A stretch of 64,000 nucleotides of DNA from Circinella umbellata (GCA_025093555.1 JAIWNF010000001.1:1898663-1962662); one strand, 5' to 3'. Positions 35,934 to 52,340 are shown, counted from the first letter of the stretch. Notes: generated by a model not told the origin, from the sequence alone. Translations and numbers: made by a program.

Positions 35934-38900
35934 ATGGATACCCATCTGATTAAGACAGGTAAAATATTATTATTAATTTATGCCACCTAATTCATTAAAT
36001 CTCGAAAAAAAAGGATGAAGAGAAAGAAAGTTATAGTTGATTAAAATACATACGCGGTGTTTATTTACTTTTAGTGAACAAGTTACAGGATGCGTTCTCG
36101 ACAGTGGGTGTACATAATCCCGTCGATTTGCCACAAATTTCAGTTATTGGGTCTCAATCAAGTGGTAAAAGTTCAGTCTTGGAAAACATTGTTGGACGAG
36201 ATTTCCTTCCTCGCGGTACTGGTATTGTTACTCGTCGTCCTTTGGTAAATATATCCTCCTTTTCTCTCTCTTTCTCTCCCTTTCTTTTATTAAGATAGAT
36301 AGATTTAGAATAAAAGGAAAAAAAATTATTATACTCTTCTTGTTATAAACATAATAAAATATCTTATTATATATGTTCTTTTTTGATAAACAAAATGAAT
36401 AGGTATTACAACTTATCAACCGACCAGCATCAGGAGAAAAGACAAATGAAAAACCCACTGGCACGGATGCTGAAGAAAACCCTGATGAATGGGGAGAGTT
36501 TCTTCATTTACCTGGTCAAAAGTTTTTTAACTTTGACAAGATTAGAGAAGAAATTGTTAAAGATACTGAACTTAAGACAGGCAAAAACTTGGGTAAGAAG
36601 CGTAAAACCTCTTTTATCATTTTCCAGAAGAAAAAGAGGGAGTTATTCATACTATTTTTATTTTATTTTTTTGATAGGCATTTCACCTCAACCTATTAAT
36701 TTGAGAATCTTTTCACCTAACGTTTTAACTTTAACATTGATTGATTTGCCCGGTTTGACAAAGGTAAAGTTTATTTACGTTTAAATTATTTCAAGTTTAT
36801 TATTTAACTCATGTGAAATCATTTTATGTTTTTTTTTAGGTTCCTGTTGGAGATCAACCCAAAGATATTGAAAAACAAATTAAAGACATGATTTTAAAGT
36901 ATATTACCAAACCTAATGCTATTATCTTAGCTGTTACTGCTGCAAACAGTGATCTTGCCAATTCGGATGGTTTGAAACTTGCTCGTGAAGTAGATCCTGA
37001 AGGTCTTCGTACTATTGGTGTATTAACAAAAATTGATCTTATGGATCAAGGAACTGATGTTATTGATATCTTGGCAGGTCGTGTGATTCCACTTCGTCTT
37101 GGTAAGGAAATATATATATGCCCAGCAAAAGAGATACATATTAATGAAAACTTATTATAGGATATGTACCCGTTGTCAATCGTGGTCAACGAGATATTGA
37201 TTCTAAAAAATCAATTACGAAAGCATTGGATAATGAACGTGATTATTTTGAAAATCATCCATCGTATCGTAGCAAAGCACAATATTGTGGTACTCCCTTC
37301 TTGGCACGTAAATTGAATATGGTAAGAAACTAATAACTGATGGAATTGAAAACCATTACACACACGTATACGCGAATACACTGTTGATACTTCATTTTTA
37401 TACAAACAAACAAAACAATCATTTATATTAGATTTTGATGCATCACATTCGTAATACATTACCAGAAATTAAAGCCAAAATTCAAGCTGCTTTAAGTAAA
37501 TATCAAGCCGAACTTGCACAATTAGGTGATCCTCTCGGTGATGGTTCATCTCATCAAGCTAATTTAGTTCTTAACATTATTACTGAATTTTGTACTGAAT
37601 TCCGTACTATTATCGATGGTAACTCAAACGATTTATCCAGTTTTGAATTATCTGGTGGTGCTCGTATCAGTTTTGTCTTTCATGAATTGTATGCTAATGG
37701 TGTCAAGGGTATTGATCCATTGGATACTATTAAGGATGCTGATATTCGTACATACATTTATAATTCTTCGGTAAGTAAAAAAAAATGATTAACGAGGGGA
37801 ATAAAGGGGGAAAATAAAGATTCTAATGTTTATTTGATTTAGGGTTCTTCACCTGCTTTGTTTGTGGCAACAACTGCATTTGAAGTTATTATTAAGCAAC
37901 AAATTAAACGTCTTGAAGATCCCAGTGTTAAATGTATTAATATGGTGTATGATGAACTTGTGAGAATTTTGGGACAATTACTTAACAAACAGGTGACTAT
38001 ATTGTATATATATTTGGGATTGATGATAATGGAGAGAGAGGGAATGGAATAAAGTGATTAACTGTAATCAATCTATAGTTCTTTAAACGCTTCCCAACTT
38101 TAAAGGACAAATTTTATCAAGTTGTGCTTGTATATCTTAAGAAAGCATTGATTCCATCCACTAAACTTGTTTCTGATTTAGTTTCGTAAGTATCATATGA
38201 ATTTTAAATAATAATAGACTTTTTTATATTGAACGTATGTTTATTTATTTTTGTTAGTATGGAAGCTTGTTATATCAATACCGCACATCCTGACTTTTTA
38301 AATGGTCATCAAGCTATTGCTATTGTGAATGATCAACTTTCTGGTAAACAACAACAACAGCAACAGCAACAAACACCAAATAATTCATCTGATCATTCAA
38401 AGACCAATAAGCAACTTGCAGCACTCCAAACAAATAATCCTAGCTTGCCTAATACAGATGGTGATAATGGTTCATTCTTTGGTAGTTTCTTCTCTGGACC
38501 AAAGAAAGCTAAAAAGACAAATAACATGATGGAACCTGTATGTATATAAAATATGGATTGGTTGGGATTGTTGTATGTTATATATGTTAATTTTATTATT
38601 ATTATTATTATTATTTAATTAGCCCCCATCATCCCTTAAAGCTACTGGTAATTTGTCAGAACGTGAATTTATGGAAGTTGAAGTTATCAGTAAGTACTTA
38701 TATAATTTTTGAAGAAAAGTAAGATAAGTTTGTATTAATTGAAAATATTTATTATTTTATAGAACTTTTAATTCAATCATATTATAATATTGTTAAGCGT
38801 ACAATGATTGATATGGTTCCAAAAGCTATTATGCTTAATCTTGTGAGTCGTGCTAAAGAAGGACTTCAACATGAATTACTCGCAGAATTGTATAAGGCTG

Positions 38901-39083
38901 ATGTATTAGATGAATTGTTGCAAGAATCTGAATACACTCAACAAAGACGAAAAGAATGCAAAAAGATGATAGAGGTAAATATTATATTTGTTTGAATTTA
39001 TTACTTGACTATAATATATATCTAATTATTATTATTATTTTTAGGCATTGCAAAAGGCAGATGAAATTGTTGGATCAGTGTAG
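35934..39083 (+). CDS. vps1: Dynamin-family GTPase, Vps1-like
   Basis: Thirteen exons: 35934-35958, 36075-36244, 36403-36592, 36678-36763, 36840-37101, 37161-37321, 37432-37770, 37843-37992, 38079-38185, 38258-38537, 38623-38689, 38763-38974 and 39045-39083; 2088 nt, 695 aa. The start [16 protein letters not shown] matches Vps1 N-termini. The GTPase domain has P-loop GSQSSGKSS (residues 34-42), switch Thr in [13 protein letters not shown] and TKIDLMDQG. The middle domain/stalk follows, then a short variable insert with poly-Gln and [14 protein letters not shown], then the GED ([42 protein letters not shown]). There is no PH or PRD domain. Vps1 drives membrane fission at endosomes, vacuoles and peroxisomes. 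The closing VGSV and the FFG insert favour Vps1 over Dnm1, which would act on mitochondria. The first coding exon is only 25 nt. Confidence 0.92.
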
Positions 39084-41250
39084 AGAATTATTATTATTAT
39101 TCTTATACTTTCTGGTTTTTTTTTCATATATTAATATAATAAGAGACAAATATTCCCCACTCCATTCCTTTTTTTTGTTTTATTTTTTTTTCATTCTACA
39201 TCATATACAATTACATATACAATAATTCGTGTATGTATAAACAATTCTTCTTTCATTCTTTTTTTTATATACATTGTATTCGATGACAATAACATCACAT
39301 AGAAGATAAAATCAATATGATGAGAATGAAAAAAAAAATCAAGCTGTTTCTCTTGTCACAAAAGAAGTAATGTTGAGTGGTATATATATAATATTAGATT
39401 GAAATTTAGTTCATTTTTATGCTTTTTTAGCCATGATAAATCTCGTTATTCCTGTAATCACTTGTTTAAAGTGACTCTATATAAGCTCATAGAAAGTATT
39501 CTTTACTAATGATACTGTTTTATATGCAAAACAAACAGTTGAGTATTTTTTTTAATGATTATCATAAATAAAAGAACATTCATTCTGGAGTTTCCACTAT
39601 GTAGATCACCGAACACATATACTTTTTGTATAGAATGAGGCTCTGCTACGTATTTGATGGCAGTGACGATACTTTGGTTTTTTGCGTGTGAAGTCCACAG
39701 TTGAATATTATACAATAATTAGTTGAATACAATCCCATATGCTTTTTGTGTTTTCTTATACAAGTACTTTTTTTCAACTTCCTTCTTATTCTAACTAAAC
39801 ATCTGTGTCTACGTATTATATTTTTACAAACTCGGGTACAATACCACTTGTTTTCTATTTGATAAAACAGTCAATTACATGAAAGAAAATAGTCTCATCA
39901 ATTACTCGAATTTTGAAAGCTACATGATACAAACACTTAAAAAAAGATTACAAACAAACGATTAATATTGAAAGCCGAACATTAGATTCAGTTCCCAGAG
40001 AAAAGTCATAAAAAGTATAATAATATAGGAACGGTATTCTATATTGTTCCGAGAATTTGTCACAAAATATGTATTGTTTAAATAACAAAGATAGTTTGTA
40101 AAAAACCGCTGTTTTTTTTTTTCGCCACTTCGGAATATTTTCAGAAGAATTATTTGTTATTATTATTTATATAGGTCCTGGATTTCAATAGATATATATC
40201 TACGAAAAAACAAAAAAAAAAACATACGTGCTACTAATATTTTATTACGTACATATTTATATATACCAGTACATACGTTGTAAGACACAGAGAAAATTTC
40301 TAAAAGCTAACATATGCTATTATCGCACAGCTGAAAAGGGTTTTCGGTTTAGATCCTATTTACTGGATATGTATCTATAAAAAAAATGGCATAAAATATT
40401 AATTGCTTTTTTATAGACATGTATACAAGAGTATACCTAATAATCGCTGAACTTAAAGAAAACACTGCTAGGTTCAAATAATTGTAACGTGAATTTGAAA
40501 AAAGAAAAGAATTATGTAGCATTAGCAATATATATTATAATAATAAATCTTTAGAACTGATTATACATAGAAACAAATCAATGGAAGGTAATACATTACT
40601 ATGGATATTTTGTCGAAATTAAACATTAGTTATTATTTTAAGACTATATATACATATACACTTTTTATATTATGTAAGGAGGATCTATCGCTACCTAATT
40701 TATCTTGTACCTTTATTTTCCCCGTGGATATCAAAACCTATATAAGTGACACATAGAAAAGCTAAAAGTGGTCTGTGCGTACTGCATAAATGGGACATCA
40801 AAATCTGGCTGAACATTTTGGCGAACTCAAAACGAAATTATGTAACCTTATCAATAATCACATACATATTTAGGAAGCATGGGAAAAAAAACTTTGTGTA
40901 ATACACAACTCTCTTTTTTTTAAAAAAAAAAGAGCCCATAGAACAAATTATTTTCAATCATTACTAAAAAGAAACCACCACAACTGTAAAAATATTACAC
41001 ATCTATTTTATAATGATAAGGAAATAAAAAACTTTTTCTTTTCTTTTTTTTTTCTTTACAAAATGTATTGGGAGTGAGGAGAGGGGATGTAATTTATATA
41101 TATATATACCATGTGCATGTGTTGTAAAATGTTATGTACTTATAGAAAGAAAATTGAGGAGAGGGAAAAAAAACAAATTATAAAAAAAAGGATGGCTTTT
41201 TTTCTGGAAGGGGCGAGATATTAGATAGTATTATTTTTTAAACTTTTTTT
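39084..41250. other. Convergent intergenic region between the Vps1-like gene and hsp60
   Basis: About 2.2 kb of AT-rich DNA between converging genes. T-rich 3'-UTR-like sequence lies at both ends. Open frames are few and featureless (for example 39506-39715, minus). No gene is called. Confidence 0.55.
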
Positions 41251-44593
<3,343 letters not shown>

Positions 44594-45833
44594 ATGATAA
44601 TTGAAACAATGATGTTGTATGTATATTTCTCTTTCTATTTTAAAAAAAAAGAATATGGAAATTAAATACATATAATATATGCGCGTGTATTCACGAATTG
44701 TTTTTTTTTTCGATTTATAATAATATATATATTATATATATAGTTCATCATTACCACCTGATTATTTTGCGCCATCTTGTATTCCTCTGAAAGAGTTAAA
44801 ACAAGAAGACAATAAGGAAGATCCCAATGCACGACAACGAGAATTAGAATCCGCGTTTTGTCGTGATTTTTTATGTTGTGGACAAAAGTTATTAGATCTT
44901 CATGCACTGTTACATCATTATGAAGAACATCATTTATTCCTAGATGATGACGAAGAAGAGCAAGAAGAATATGATACAATTCCGCTTATGTTGATGGAAT
45001 GGAATAATCCAAACAACAACAATAAGAATAATAATGAAATGATATTACTGGATGATCGTTATCCACAACAGCAACAGCAATTATCGGTATCACCATCATT
45101 ATCACCATCGCAACAACAACCACCACAACAACAACCACAAATCCCACCTATGACAACAATCGATCCCGTGAATGCAACTTTTTATCAACAAGAAGAATAT
45201 GAAAATGGAGAAACGTCAAGTCAGATACCAACACCTTTTGACAGCCGCGGTTCAAGTCCTATCGATACAACCAGTGTTAGCAGTAGTGAAGATCTTTATA
45301 CACCGCCTCCTTCCCCACCACTAAAGAAACGAAAATTTTCTATGGATTGGTCATCTCCCTACCCAAACAATACCACAACAAGTGATATTGAACTTTTATT
45401 ACAACAAGTCAATTCTGCCGATCTTTTCTATAATTATGAACAAGAAGGTAAGAAAAAAAAAAGATACAAAGTTTTGTGTATTTATAAATTTACAAACAAA
45501 TATAAATATATTTGTTTTTGTTCTTATTTAGATGCCAGTGAAAGACCTTATAAATGTCAAGTAGATGGTTGTGACAAGGCTTATAAAAATGCGAATGGAT
45601 TAAAATATCATAAAGCACATGGTCATTGTCACGAAAAACAAGAAGATGAAAATGAATTAAATGCAAAAAAACCGTATCGTTGTTCTATTGGGATTTGTAA
45701 CAAACGATATAAAAATTTGAATGGATTAAAATATCATATTGAACATAGTCATTTAGCAAAATTACGGCGAAGACAAGAGTCCATTCAGAATATTACTGCT
45801 GCTACTGTTGCTGCTACTCCCGTTATCATATAG
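44594..45833 (+). CDS. C2H2 zinc-finger transcription factor, Sfp1-like
   Basis: Exons: 44594-44616, 44744-45447 and 45532-45833; 1029 nt, 342 aa. The ORF starting at 44988 is truncated; phase and sequence show an upstream continuation. An N-terminal atypical finger reads FCRDFLCCGQKLLDLHALLHHYEEHH (C-x4-C, then H and HH). A low-complexity Asn/Gln/Pro/Ser region and an NLS-like PPLKKRKFS follow. Two C-terminal fingers have the shared KNxNGLKYH helix: PYKCQVDGCDKAYKNANGLKYHKAHGH and PYRCSIGICNKRYKNLNGLKYHIEHSH. This arrangement is typical of Sfp1-type regulators that couple nutrient (TORC1) signals to ribosomal-protein and ribosome-biogenesis genes. The target genes here are unknown. The 23-nt first exon is supported by phase but by little else. 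Confidence 0.82.
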
Positions 45834-47449
45834 AAAAAGATAAAGCAGTGGGCGATTGTTGTTTGTATATATTATATATAATCTTGTTTGTTATTATGAT
45901 AACTCTTTTTTTTTCCAACTTTTTTTTGTACATATTTTTTTATTTCTATTTTAGTTTTTTTGTTTCATCTCGTTTTTTTTTTCTTTTTTTTTCTTTCCCA
46001 AATGTAATATATAAAACCTTTTTTTTTTTTGGGTCTATAATAACATATATTCTTTTTTCGGAGGTAATTATGGTTTCTGTGTAATACTTTTGCTGCGCCA
46101 GAAAACTCTATATTGTATATTACATATCCCACGATTATGTACTTTTATTATTGTACAACAATAAACACAGTTTACTTTGCAATCGTCACTAAAAAAATAA
46201 ATAAACAAATAGTCATGATATTTTAGTTTTAGTAACCAAAATATAAATATTGCAATCTTCGTCTATTATTTAAAAAATTTCCTTTGTATACTTGTTATTT
46301 TTTGATAATAATTTACAAATATATTTATAATTATGAATTAGCCCTCTATATAACCAATGGTTATTATTTTTAATATAAATGTACTGTTAAAATTCACCAC
46401 AGGCTGCCATCGTTGGTAGATATCCATCAAAATGTCATAAATACAGCTGTCTCGCCCATGTCTATACCCACAAATTTATCCCTACTGTCATTGTAACAGA
46501 TAAAAGTGAGTTTGACAACCGCTGTCCATAAATGTGATTCCATCAGTATATTCTGTATACTGAATAGGGTGACGCCATTCCCTCCTTCATTCCTATCCAC
46601 AATAGCAATCGTTCTTGTTCACGCATTAATCCAGGTTCATGGAGATAGATCAATTGACCAATAGAGTCTTTCTTTACCGAAAACTTGTTATATTCTGAAT
46701 TTTGTCTTTGGCCACTTTTTTTAACTGATATCAATCGCGCCGACTTATATCATTGTACTGATGGTGATGTTGTTTAAAGTTTCCCATGTTCTTGCTTGCT
46801 AATTATTTTTGAAATTCAAAAGAACAAGGTTTGTGTGCGTGTGCGTGTTTTTAGAAAAGGATGAAAAAAATAAATAGGTAAGATTATCCAAGCGCTGCGC
46901 ATATAGCCATGTGGCACAAACATGGTATAAGGGGAAAAAAACTATAAGTCGAGATGTGTTATCATAATAATAATTGATATTGAAGAACAAAGTATCTGGT
47001 ATACTAATAAATCACCATTTTTATTATAATAATACTAGGCGAACAACAATAGTAAAAATACTACAAGTATATTAATGAAGGCATACAAAGAAAGGCAGTG
47101 TTCATTTATTGGATTATTTATAGCAAATAAAAACATAGCATCAAGCAGAGAAAAGTAGTGGACCGTTTAAATGGAATGGTATTCCTATTATAATAAAATA
47201 ATAATAGTACAATCGTTAATACGTTACTCCTAAGTAATTATTATTCTAATCATTCTTTCTTTTATACTGGATGAAGCTCTTACCCTGATTCCTTTTTTTT
47301 TACGTGCAATGACTTTTTTGTCTTTTGTTTATGTATATATATTGTATTGGTGTTTTTTCTATATGTTTTGTTTTTTGTTTGTTTGTTTTTGCATAAGTAG
47401 GTATGTGTATTTTGTTTTCATTTTCTCCATATCTATATAAAATAAATGT
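45834..47449. other. Intergenic DNA at the border of the accessory block
   Basis: T-rich 3'-UTR-like sequence to about 46140, then AT-rich DNA. A stretch at 46381-46765 looks more complex than its surroundings and is listed separately as a relic. No intact gene is seen. Confidence 0.5.
46381..46765 (-). pseudogene. Possible decayed coding fragment, family unknown
   Basis: Minus-strand frames contain protein-like text broken by stops and a frame change: SVKKSGQRQNSEYNKFSVKK and IYLHEPGLMREQERLLLWIG, then FVGIDMGETAVFMTF in another frame. Composition and codon regularity exceed the flanking DNA. It may be a transposon relic next to the repeat block. No family can be named. Confidence 0.3.
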
Positions 47450-48600
47450 ATATAAAAAATATTATTAGATTTTGCTTTACAATCATTACATAATATAGAT
47501 AGCTATCAAAGTAACATACTTACAGGATCCAATGGTGTTTTTTTGATTCAGTTAAATAGAGTCCTACTTGTTTGCTTGATGCTATTATCATTTGTTTTGC
47601 CTTTTTTCTTCTTCTTTTTGTCCAATATTGAGCACTCAATGAGATCCACCACCACAGAAAAAGAAAGCACAAGGGAGAAGCCCTAGCTGAGAGGGTCTTT
47701 TTTCCACGGCAGAAAGGCAGGTATATCAGAAGAGCGGAGCACCAATGGTTGTAGTGAACAGAGGCCATAGACAGCAGGAGATCAGGCGTACAGGTATACC
47801 ACATTGGCCCAGGATAGTCACCGATTGTCCAGAATAAGAGGAGAGCAGAGCTACTCGGAACGAACCTTTTTGAATCCAACTACTACAATCCCATTGTACT
47901 CTTGACAGGGGATAGGTAATGATACGGAAAACCCGAGAAATCTTTGCGACTTGCAAACTGTAATGGCTAAGGTAAACAACAACAACTTGGTGGAACATGT
48001 TCCAGTCTTGTTAAAAAAATCTAATAGATTTCTCTTTATAACAATTTTCATCTGCGTAAAGAACAAGGATGAAAATTGATATAAAAAGAAACCATTAAAA
48101 GTGTTCAATAGAAGTTTCTTTATTATTAGCAACGTGTATTTGTCGGAAACATTTAGATATAATATAAACTAAAAAGATTAACTTACAGTAGAATAATACA
48201 AAAGCGAATGAATCTTGTTGTTATTTAGAAGCTGGTCGTTGCAAGAGATAACCCATGTTCCAATATCATACCTATCTTACCCACCAAGTGTACAACAGGA
48301 AGAGCAGTGGATACAAAAAGGCCGTTCTTTTCACCCTACTACAATCTCTTACCCCGAACAATCGATGACCAGAGCCTGGACCGTGGCATACCTATACGCC
48401 ATCACTCCCACTGGCTACAGCATAAACACCACAACCAAAGATGCTCATCATTCTGATACTCTTACCTTTCTATTGGAAAAAACCGTCAACTAGAGCTCCT
48501 CCCTCGGGGTTTTACCACAAGCACCAACCTCTGCCAAAGAAGGCAGAGGAAGACCGGAAGTGAACTTCTGGCGCATAGGCCTGCGTAATATTATATAGTA
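47450..48600. repeat. Foldback repeat unit A (tandem copy 1)
   Basis: This unit matches unit B (48605-49835) over most of its length in the same orientation. The left arm (about 47735-47900) is minus-sense and the right arm (about 48235-48490) is plus-sense; the arms are diverged inverted copies. Between them is a conserved hairpin with 15-nt arms at 48036-48050 and 48070-48084 (one mismatch). Left-arm minus frames read SYSGQSVTILGQCGIPVRLI and the right arm contains a related-looking EQWIQKGRSF stretch in an ORF at 48215-48493. Whether either is translated is unknown. Confidence 0.65.
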
Positions 48601-48604
48601 AAAA

Positions 48605-49835
48605 TGTATACAAATAATATTATTAGAATCTGTTTTACATTTATTATATAATATAAATAATCATAAAAGTAATAAACTTACAGGATAAAATGTTTTTTTT
48701 GAATAGATCAAAATCAAATCCTGCCTGCTTGCTTGTTATTATGAACATTTAAGTTGCTTTTTTTTTCTTGGTTTTGGTTTGGCTATAATTTTTGTTATTG
48801 TTATTTCTACAATGAATAAATATAAGAGTGTTACTGTAAGTTGTCTTTTTACATTTCAATCATGGTATAGACTCTATTATTGTATCACTTGAATATAATT
48901 TTACTTACTTGTTATTTTGCTCATTTTTTTTTCATTTTGTTCAATATTGAATGTTTGGTGGCAATCACTACCACAAAAAGTAAAAACACAAGGGAGGAGC
49001 TCTAGTTGATGGTTTCTTTTAATAGAAAGGTAGGGATATTGGAAGAGAGGAGCATTAATGGTTATGGTGAACAGAGGCAATAAACAGCAGGAGATCAGGC
49101 GTACAGGTATACCACATTGGCCCAGGATAGCCACCGATTGTCCAGAATAAGAGGAGAGCAGAGCTACTCGGAACGAACCTTTTTGTATCCAACTGCTACA
49201 ATCCTATTGTACTCTTGACAGGGGATAGGTAATGATACGAAAAACCCGAGAAATCTTTGCGACTTGCAAACTGCAATGGCCGAAGTAAATAACAACAACA
49301 ACTTGATGAAAACATTTTCCAGTCTTGTTAAAAAAACCTAATAGATTTCTTATTATAACAATTTTCAGCTGCTTAAAGAACCAAGAATGAAAATTGTTAT
49401 AAAAAGAAACCATTAAAGTGTTCGACAGAAATTTTATTGTTAGTAACTTGTGTTTATCATAAGAATTTGAATATACATAATATAAACTAAAAAGATTGAC
49501 TTACAGTATAAATTATATGAAATCATATGAATCTTGTTGTTATTTAGCAGCCGGTCGTTGCAAGAGATGTCCCATGTCCCATATCATACCTATCTTACCC
49601 ACCAAGTGTACAACAGGAAGAGCAGTGGATACAAAAAGGCCGTTCTTTTCACCCTAGCACAACCTCTTATTCTGGACAATCGGTGACTATCCGGGGCCAA
49701 TGTGGTATACCTGTACGCCTAATCTCCTGCTGTCTATGGCCTCTGTTCACCATAACCATTAATGCTCCTCTCTTCCGATATACCTACCTTTCTATTGGAA
49801 AGACCATTAATTAGAGCTCCTCCCTTGTGCTTGGC
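48605..49835. repeat. Foldback repeat unit B (tandem copy 2)
   Basis: This is a direct repeat of unit A with about 155 nt extra near 48760-48920. The left arm at 49041-49210 and right arm at about 49600-49790 are strongly similar inverted copies. The outermost 90 nt are nearly exact (GGAGCATTAATGG against CCATTAATGCTCC). The central hairpin has exact 15-nt arms at 49353-49367 and 49388-49402, starting TTATAACAATTTTCA. The right arm contains the + frame SYSGQSVTIRGQCGIPVRLI ending in TAG at about 49813. A transcript across it would form long double-stranded RNA. A third, partial start of the unit may follow at 49836-49930. Confidence 0.7.
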
Positions 49836-50190
49836 ATTATGACCATTTGCTTTGCCTTATTTTTTTTAATCTTGTAATATTTTTGTTCTTGTTACTTCTA
49901 TAATGAACGATAAATATAAAATATCGTTGAGTTTTCTTTTTATCGATTATGTAATAGATTCTATGTGGTCTCAGGTACTCTTTCTAGTCTTTTGTTCTTT
50001 GCTAATCTGCTTATATAAACATCATAATTCATTAATAATGAAAAATTATTATTGTTACTATACCTGTTTACACTACTTGAACCACCATTACTACTCAGAT
50101 CATGCCTATATTAATAAGAGAACCAATTAGAATACAATAAATACATGGCTCTTCCCGATTCTCATCAGAAATCGCCTGGCTGCTCTGTCT

Positions 50191-50346
50191 ATGAAGACTG
50201 ATATTAAGGAATGGTTACAACGTTGTCCTTCTTGCCAGGTAAATTCTCATCGTTCTCATGCCCATTACGATGTTATGCGTCTGTTACCTGTTCCTAGTGC
50301 TTTTGAACGTTAGCACCTTGATTTCATTGGTGAATTAGCAGGCAAC
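50191..50346 (+). pseudogene. Ty3-like retrotransposon integrase fragment
   Basis: About 52 codons read MKTDIKEWLQRCPSCQVNSH and, further on, a DFIGEL segment. The CPSCQ is the Cys pair of the integrase HHCC zinc-binding domain; the DFIGEL segment begins the catalytic core. The motif is interrupted by TAG at 50311-50313, where families normally have Trp before the HLDFIG strand. The HH pair and the catalytic residues are absent. It is a short relic without recognisable LTRs. Confidence 0.65.
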
Positions 50347-51560
50347 AATCTTTCAACATCTTCTATCTACACCTCATCCCCTTCCATTCTCACTTGGGCT
50401 AAAGTAACCCAACCTGAAGGAGTATCTCTCGTACTTCAGCACCGAGACTCATCAACTTTGAATACCTTTGTAACAACCTATTTTTCTTATATTTGGTGTA
50501 TTGGACGAAGTGATGGCAGTATTTTTTTTGATGCCAGTCTAATCCCTAGTTCAAGTGAGCTTGTCCATGATAAACTCATATTGACTTTCCCTACCAATTA
50601 TGGTATTCTTAATCATTAAGAGGGAAAAGAGTAATTTTTGAAATTAAGCTCAAGCATGAAGAAGAACGACTTCATGCCACTGAACAAGGAATTTAGTTCA
50701 CAAAAGGTATACATTATCATTCATGCTACTCCAGCACTCACCAAGAAATCTCAAGTTAAAAAACTCTGTCTTTCTAATTTGCCTCTGTTTGACCCTGAAC
50801 AACTTGAAAAAGGTCTTCATTTAACTTTCGAGCCCTATGGTGCTATTTTGAATGTAGGTATCAATCGTGATCCCAAAACCAAAGCATATATAGGCAACGG
50901 TTTCATTGTTCTTGACATTCAACCAAGATCTAGTATTTCAAATTGTCCTCTTGATCACCATATATCTTAGTGTGACAATTCTGATTATTTGATTTATGCC
51001 AACTTTGATCAGATGCCCTTATACTACTCACACTGCCATGAACCTGGTCACCCTACAGAAGAGTGTCCTCAGGTTCGCCACAACATTAAACATCACTGTC
51101 AGTACTGTTTTTCTCTATCTCATCAATCAACTATTTGTCTAATGATTTGTGAAGATGCTAATTGGTCTCCTAATAATTCTAACCATAATCACCATAAAAC
51201 TTCGCTTCCTGCGAAACCTCCTTCAGCTAAACTCCAAAAATCGAAATATTACCTCCCACTGCTACATAAACAACTAATAATAATACTAATATCACTAAAC
51301 AAGAACAGCAAAACAACAACTGCTTTGCTGTCTTAGCCACTTCATCTGAAGCATCAGCATCCAATCTAACATCACCTGCTTCATCTAAATTATCAATGGA
51401 ACATAATAACACATCATCCCCCCATCTAATGATGCTTCACTTAGGGATGTCCAAATGGAGATCAATTCTGCTGAAGAGCAGCTTCAAGCAGATGTCACCA
51501 ATTATTTGGACCAATATATATATTATTACTTAGAAGGCATTAACGACTCCTCCATACCTA
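50347..51560 (+). pseudogene. Decayed gag-like ORF1 of a retrotransposon with CCHC knuckles
   Basis: A continuous but broken reading path runs from about 50350 (SILTWAKVTQPEGVSLVLQH) through stops at 50617-50619 and about 50693 and frame changes near 50620 and 50700. It reaches a longer open segment at 50638-50970 with an RRM-like FEPYGAILNVGINRDPKTKA, then a zinc-knuckle region at 51024-51170. The first knuckle reads YSHCHEPGHPTEEC, with its leading Cys replaced by Tyr; the second (CQYCFSLSHQSTIC) keeps C-x2-C-x4-H-x4-C. This layout is that of LINE ORF1 or gag proteins. Orientation is opposite to the intact LINE at 53.1-58.5 kb, and the sequence is not an obvious copy of that LINE's ORF1. 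Confidence 0.65.
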
Positions 51561-51849
51561 TATAGACTATCCTATTAAATTTATTCTACATACCTATTTT
51601 ACCAAACAACTGGATAGCTGTTCTGAATTTATCTAATATATATCAAGACATCATCTACTCTAAAGATTTAACAACTGACTGACAACACATCTTATATTTT
51701 CTTCTTACTCATCAACTTATAATCATGAATAATATCTTCAAACTTACATCTCATAACTTAATAATCAACACAGAGGATGCAGCACTCTACTATATTGTTA
51801 TCTAAAGTATAAATAACATCTAGAAGTTACTATTACATTTTAAATGAGA

Positions 51850-52340
51850 GATATTTATTTTATACTTGAAGTATAGGTGAAATATATATAAAGATAAGTG
51901 ATTAAATAGAATTGAATAGAATATAGAGAAATGAATAACAGTAATAAATATTGTGAGAATCTTATATGTCTTTTATTAAAGATTGATTATAAAAGATATG
52001 ATAAAAAGAATTAATGAATTAAATTATTAAATTGTAAGTCTTTATATTATATATTTCTATTTTATATTTCCTATCTATTGAGGATAGATATTATTGTATA
52101 TTATTATATGAATAAATAAACATCTTTATGTTTGATGATCTTCTTTATGATGTGCATGATTTATAAGTATTATTATATATACGATTTGTTATGATTATTA
52201 TTTATACGGTGATGTATTATTTGTAAAGCAACTGATGTGTGTTTATTATAAGCTTTGCTTGTCAGTTTATATTATAATTATATTAGGATTATTATGATTA
52301 GGTAGTTATGCGGTGCACATATACCACAATACTACCATGC
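51850..52340 (+). repeat. AT-rich dispersed repeat, copy 1
   Basis: This shares ordered blocks with 58740-59060: ATATTGTGAGAATCTTATATGTCTTTTATTA-like near 51956, AAAGCAACTG at about 52227, and GTCAGTTTATATT at about 52261. Order and orientation are the same in the two copies, with different spacing. It could be LTR or other retroelement sequence. The evidence is visual alignment only. Confidence 0.4.
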
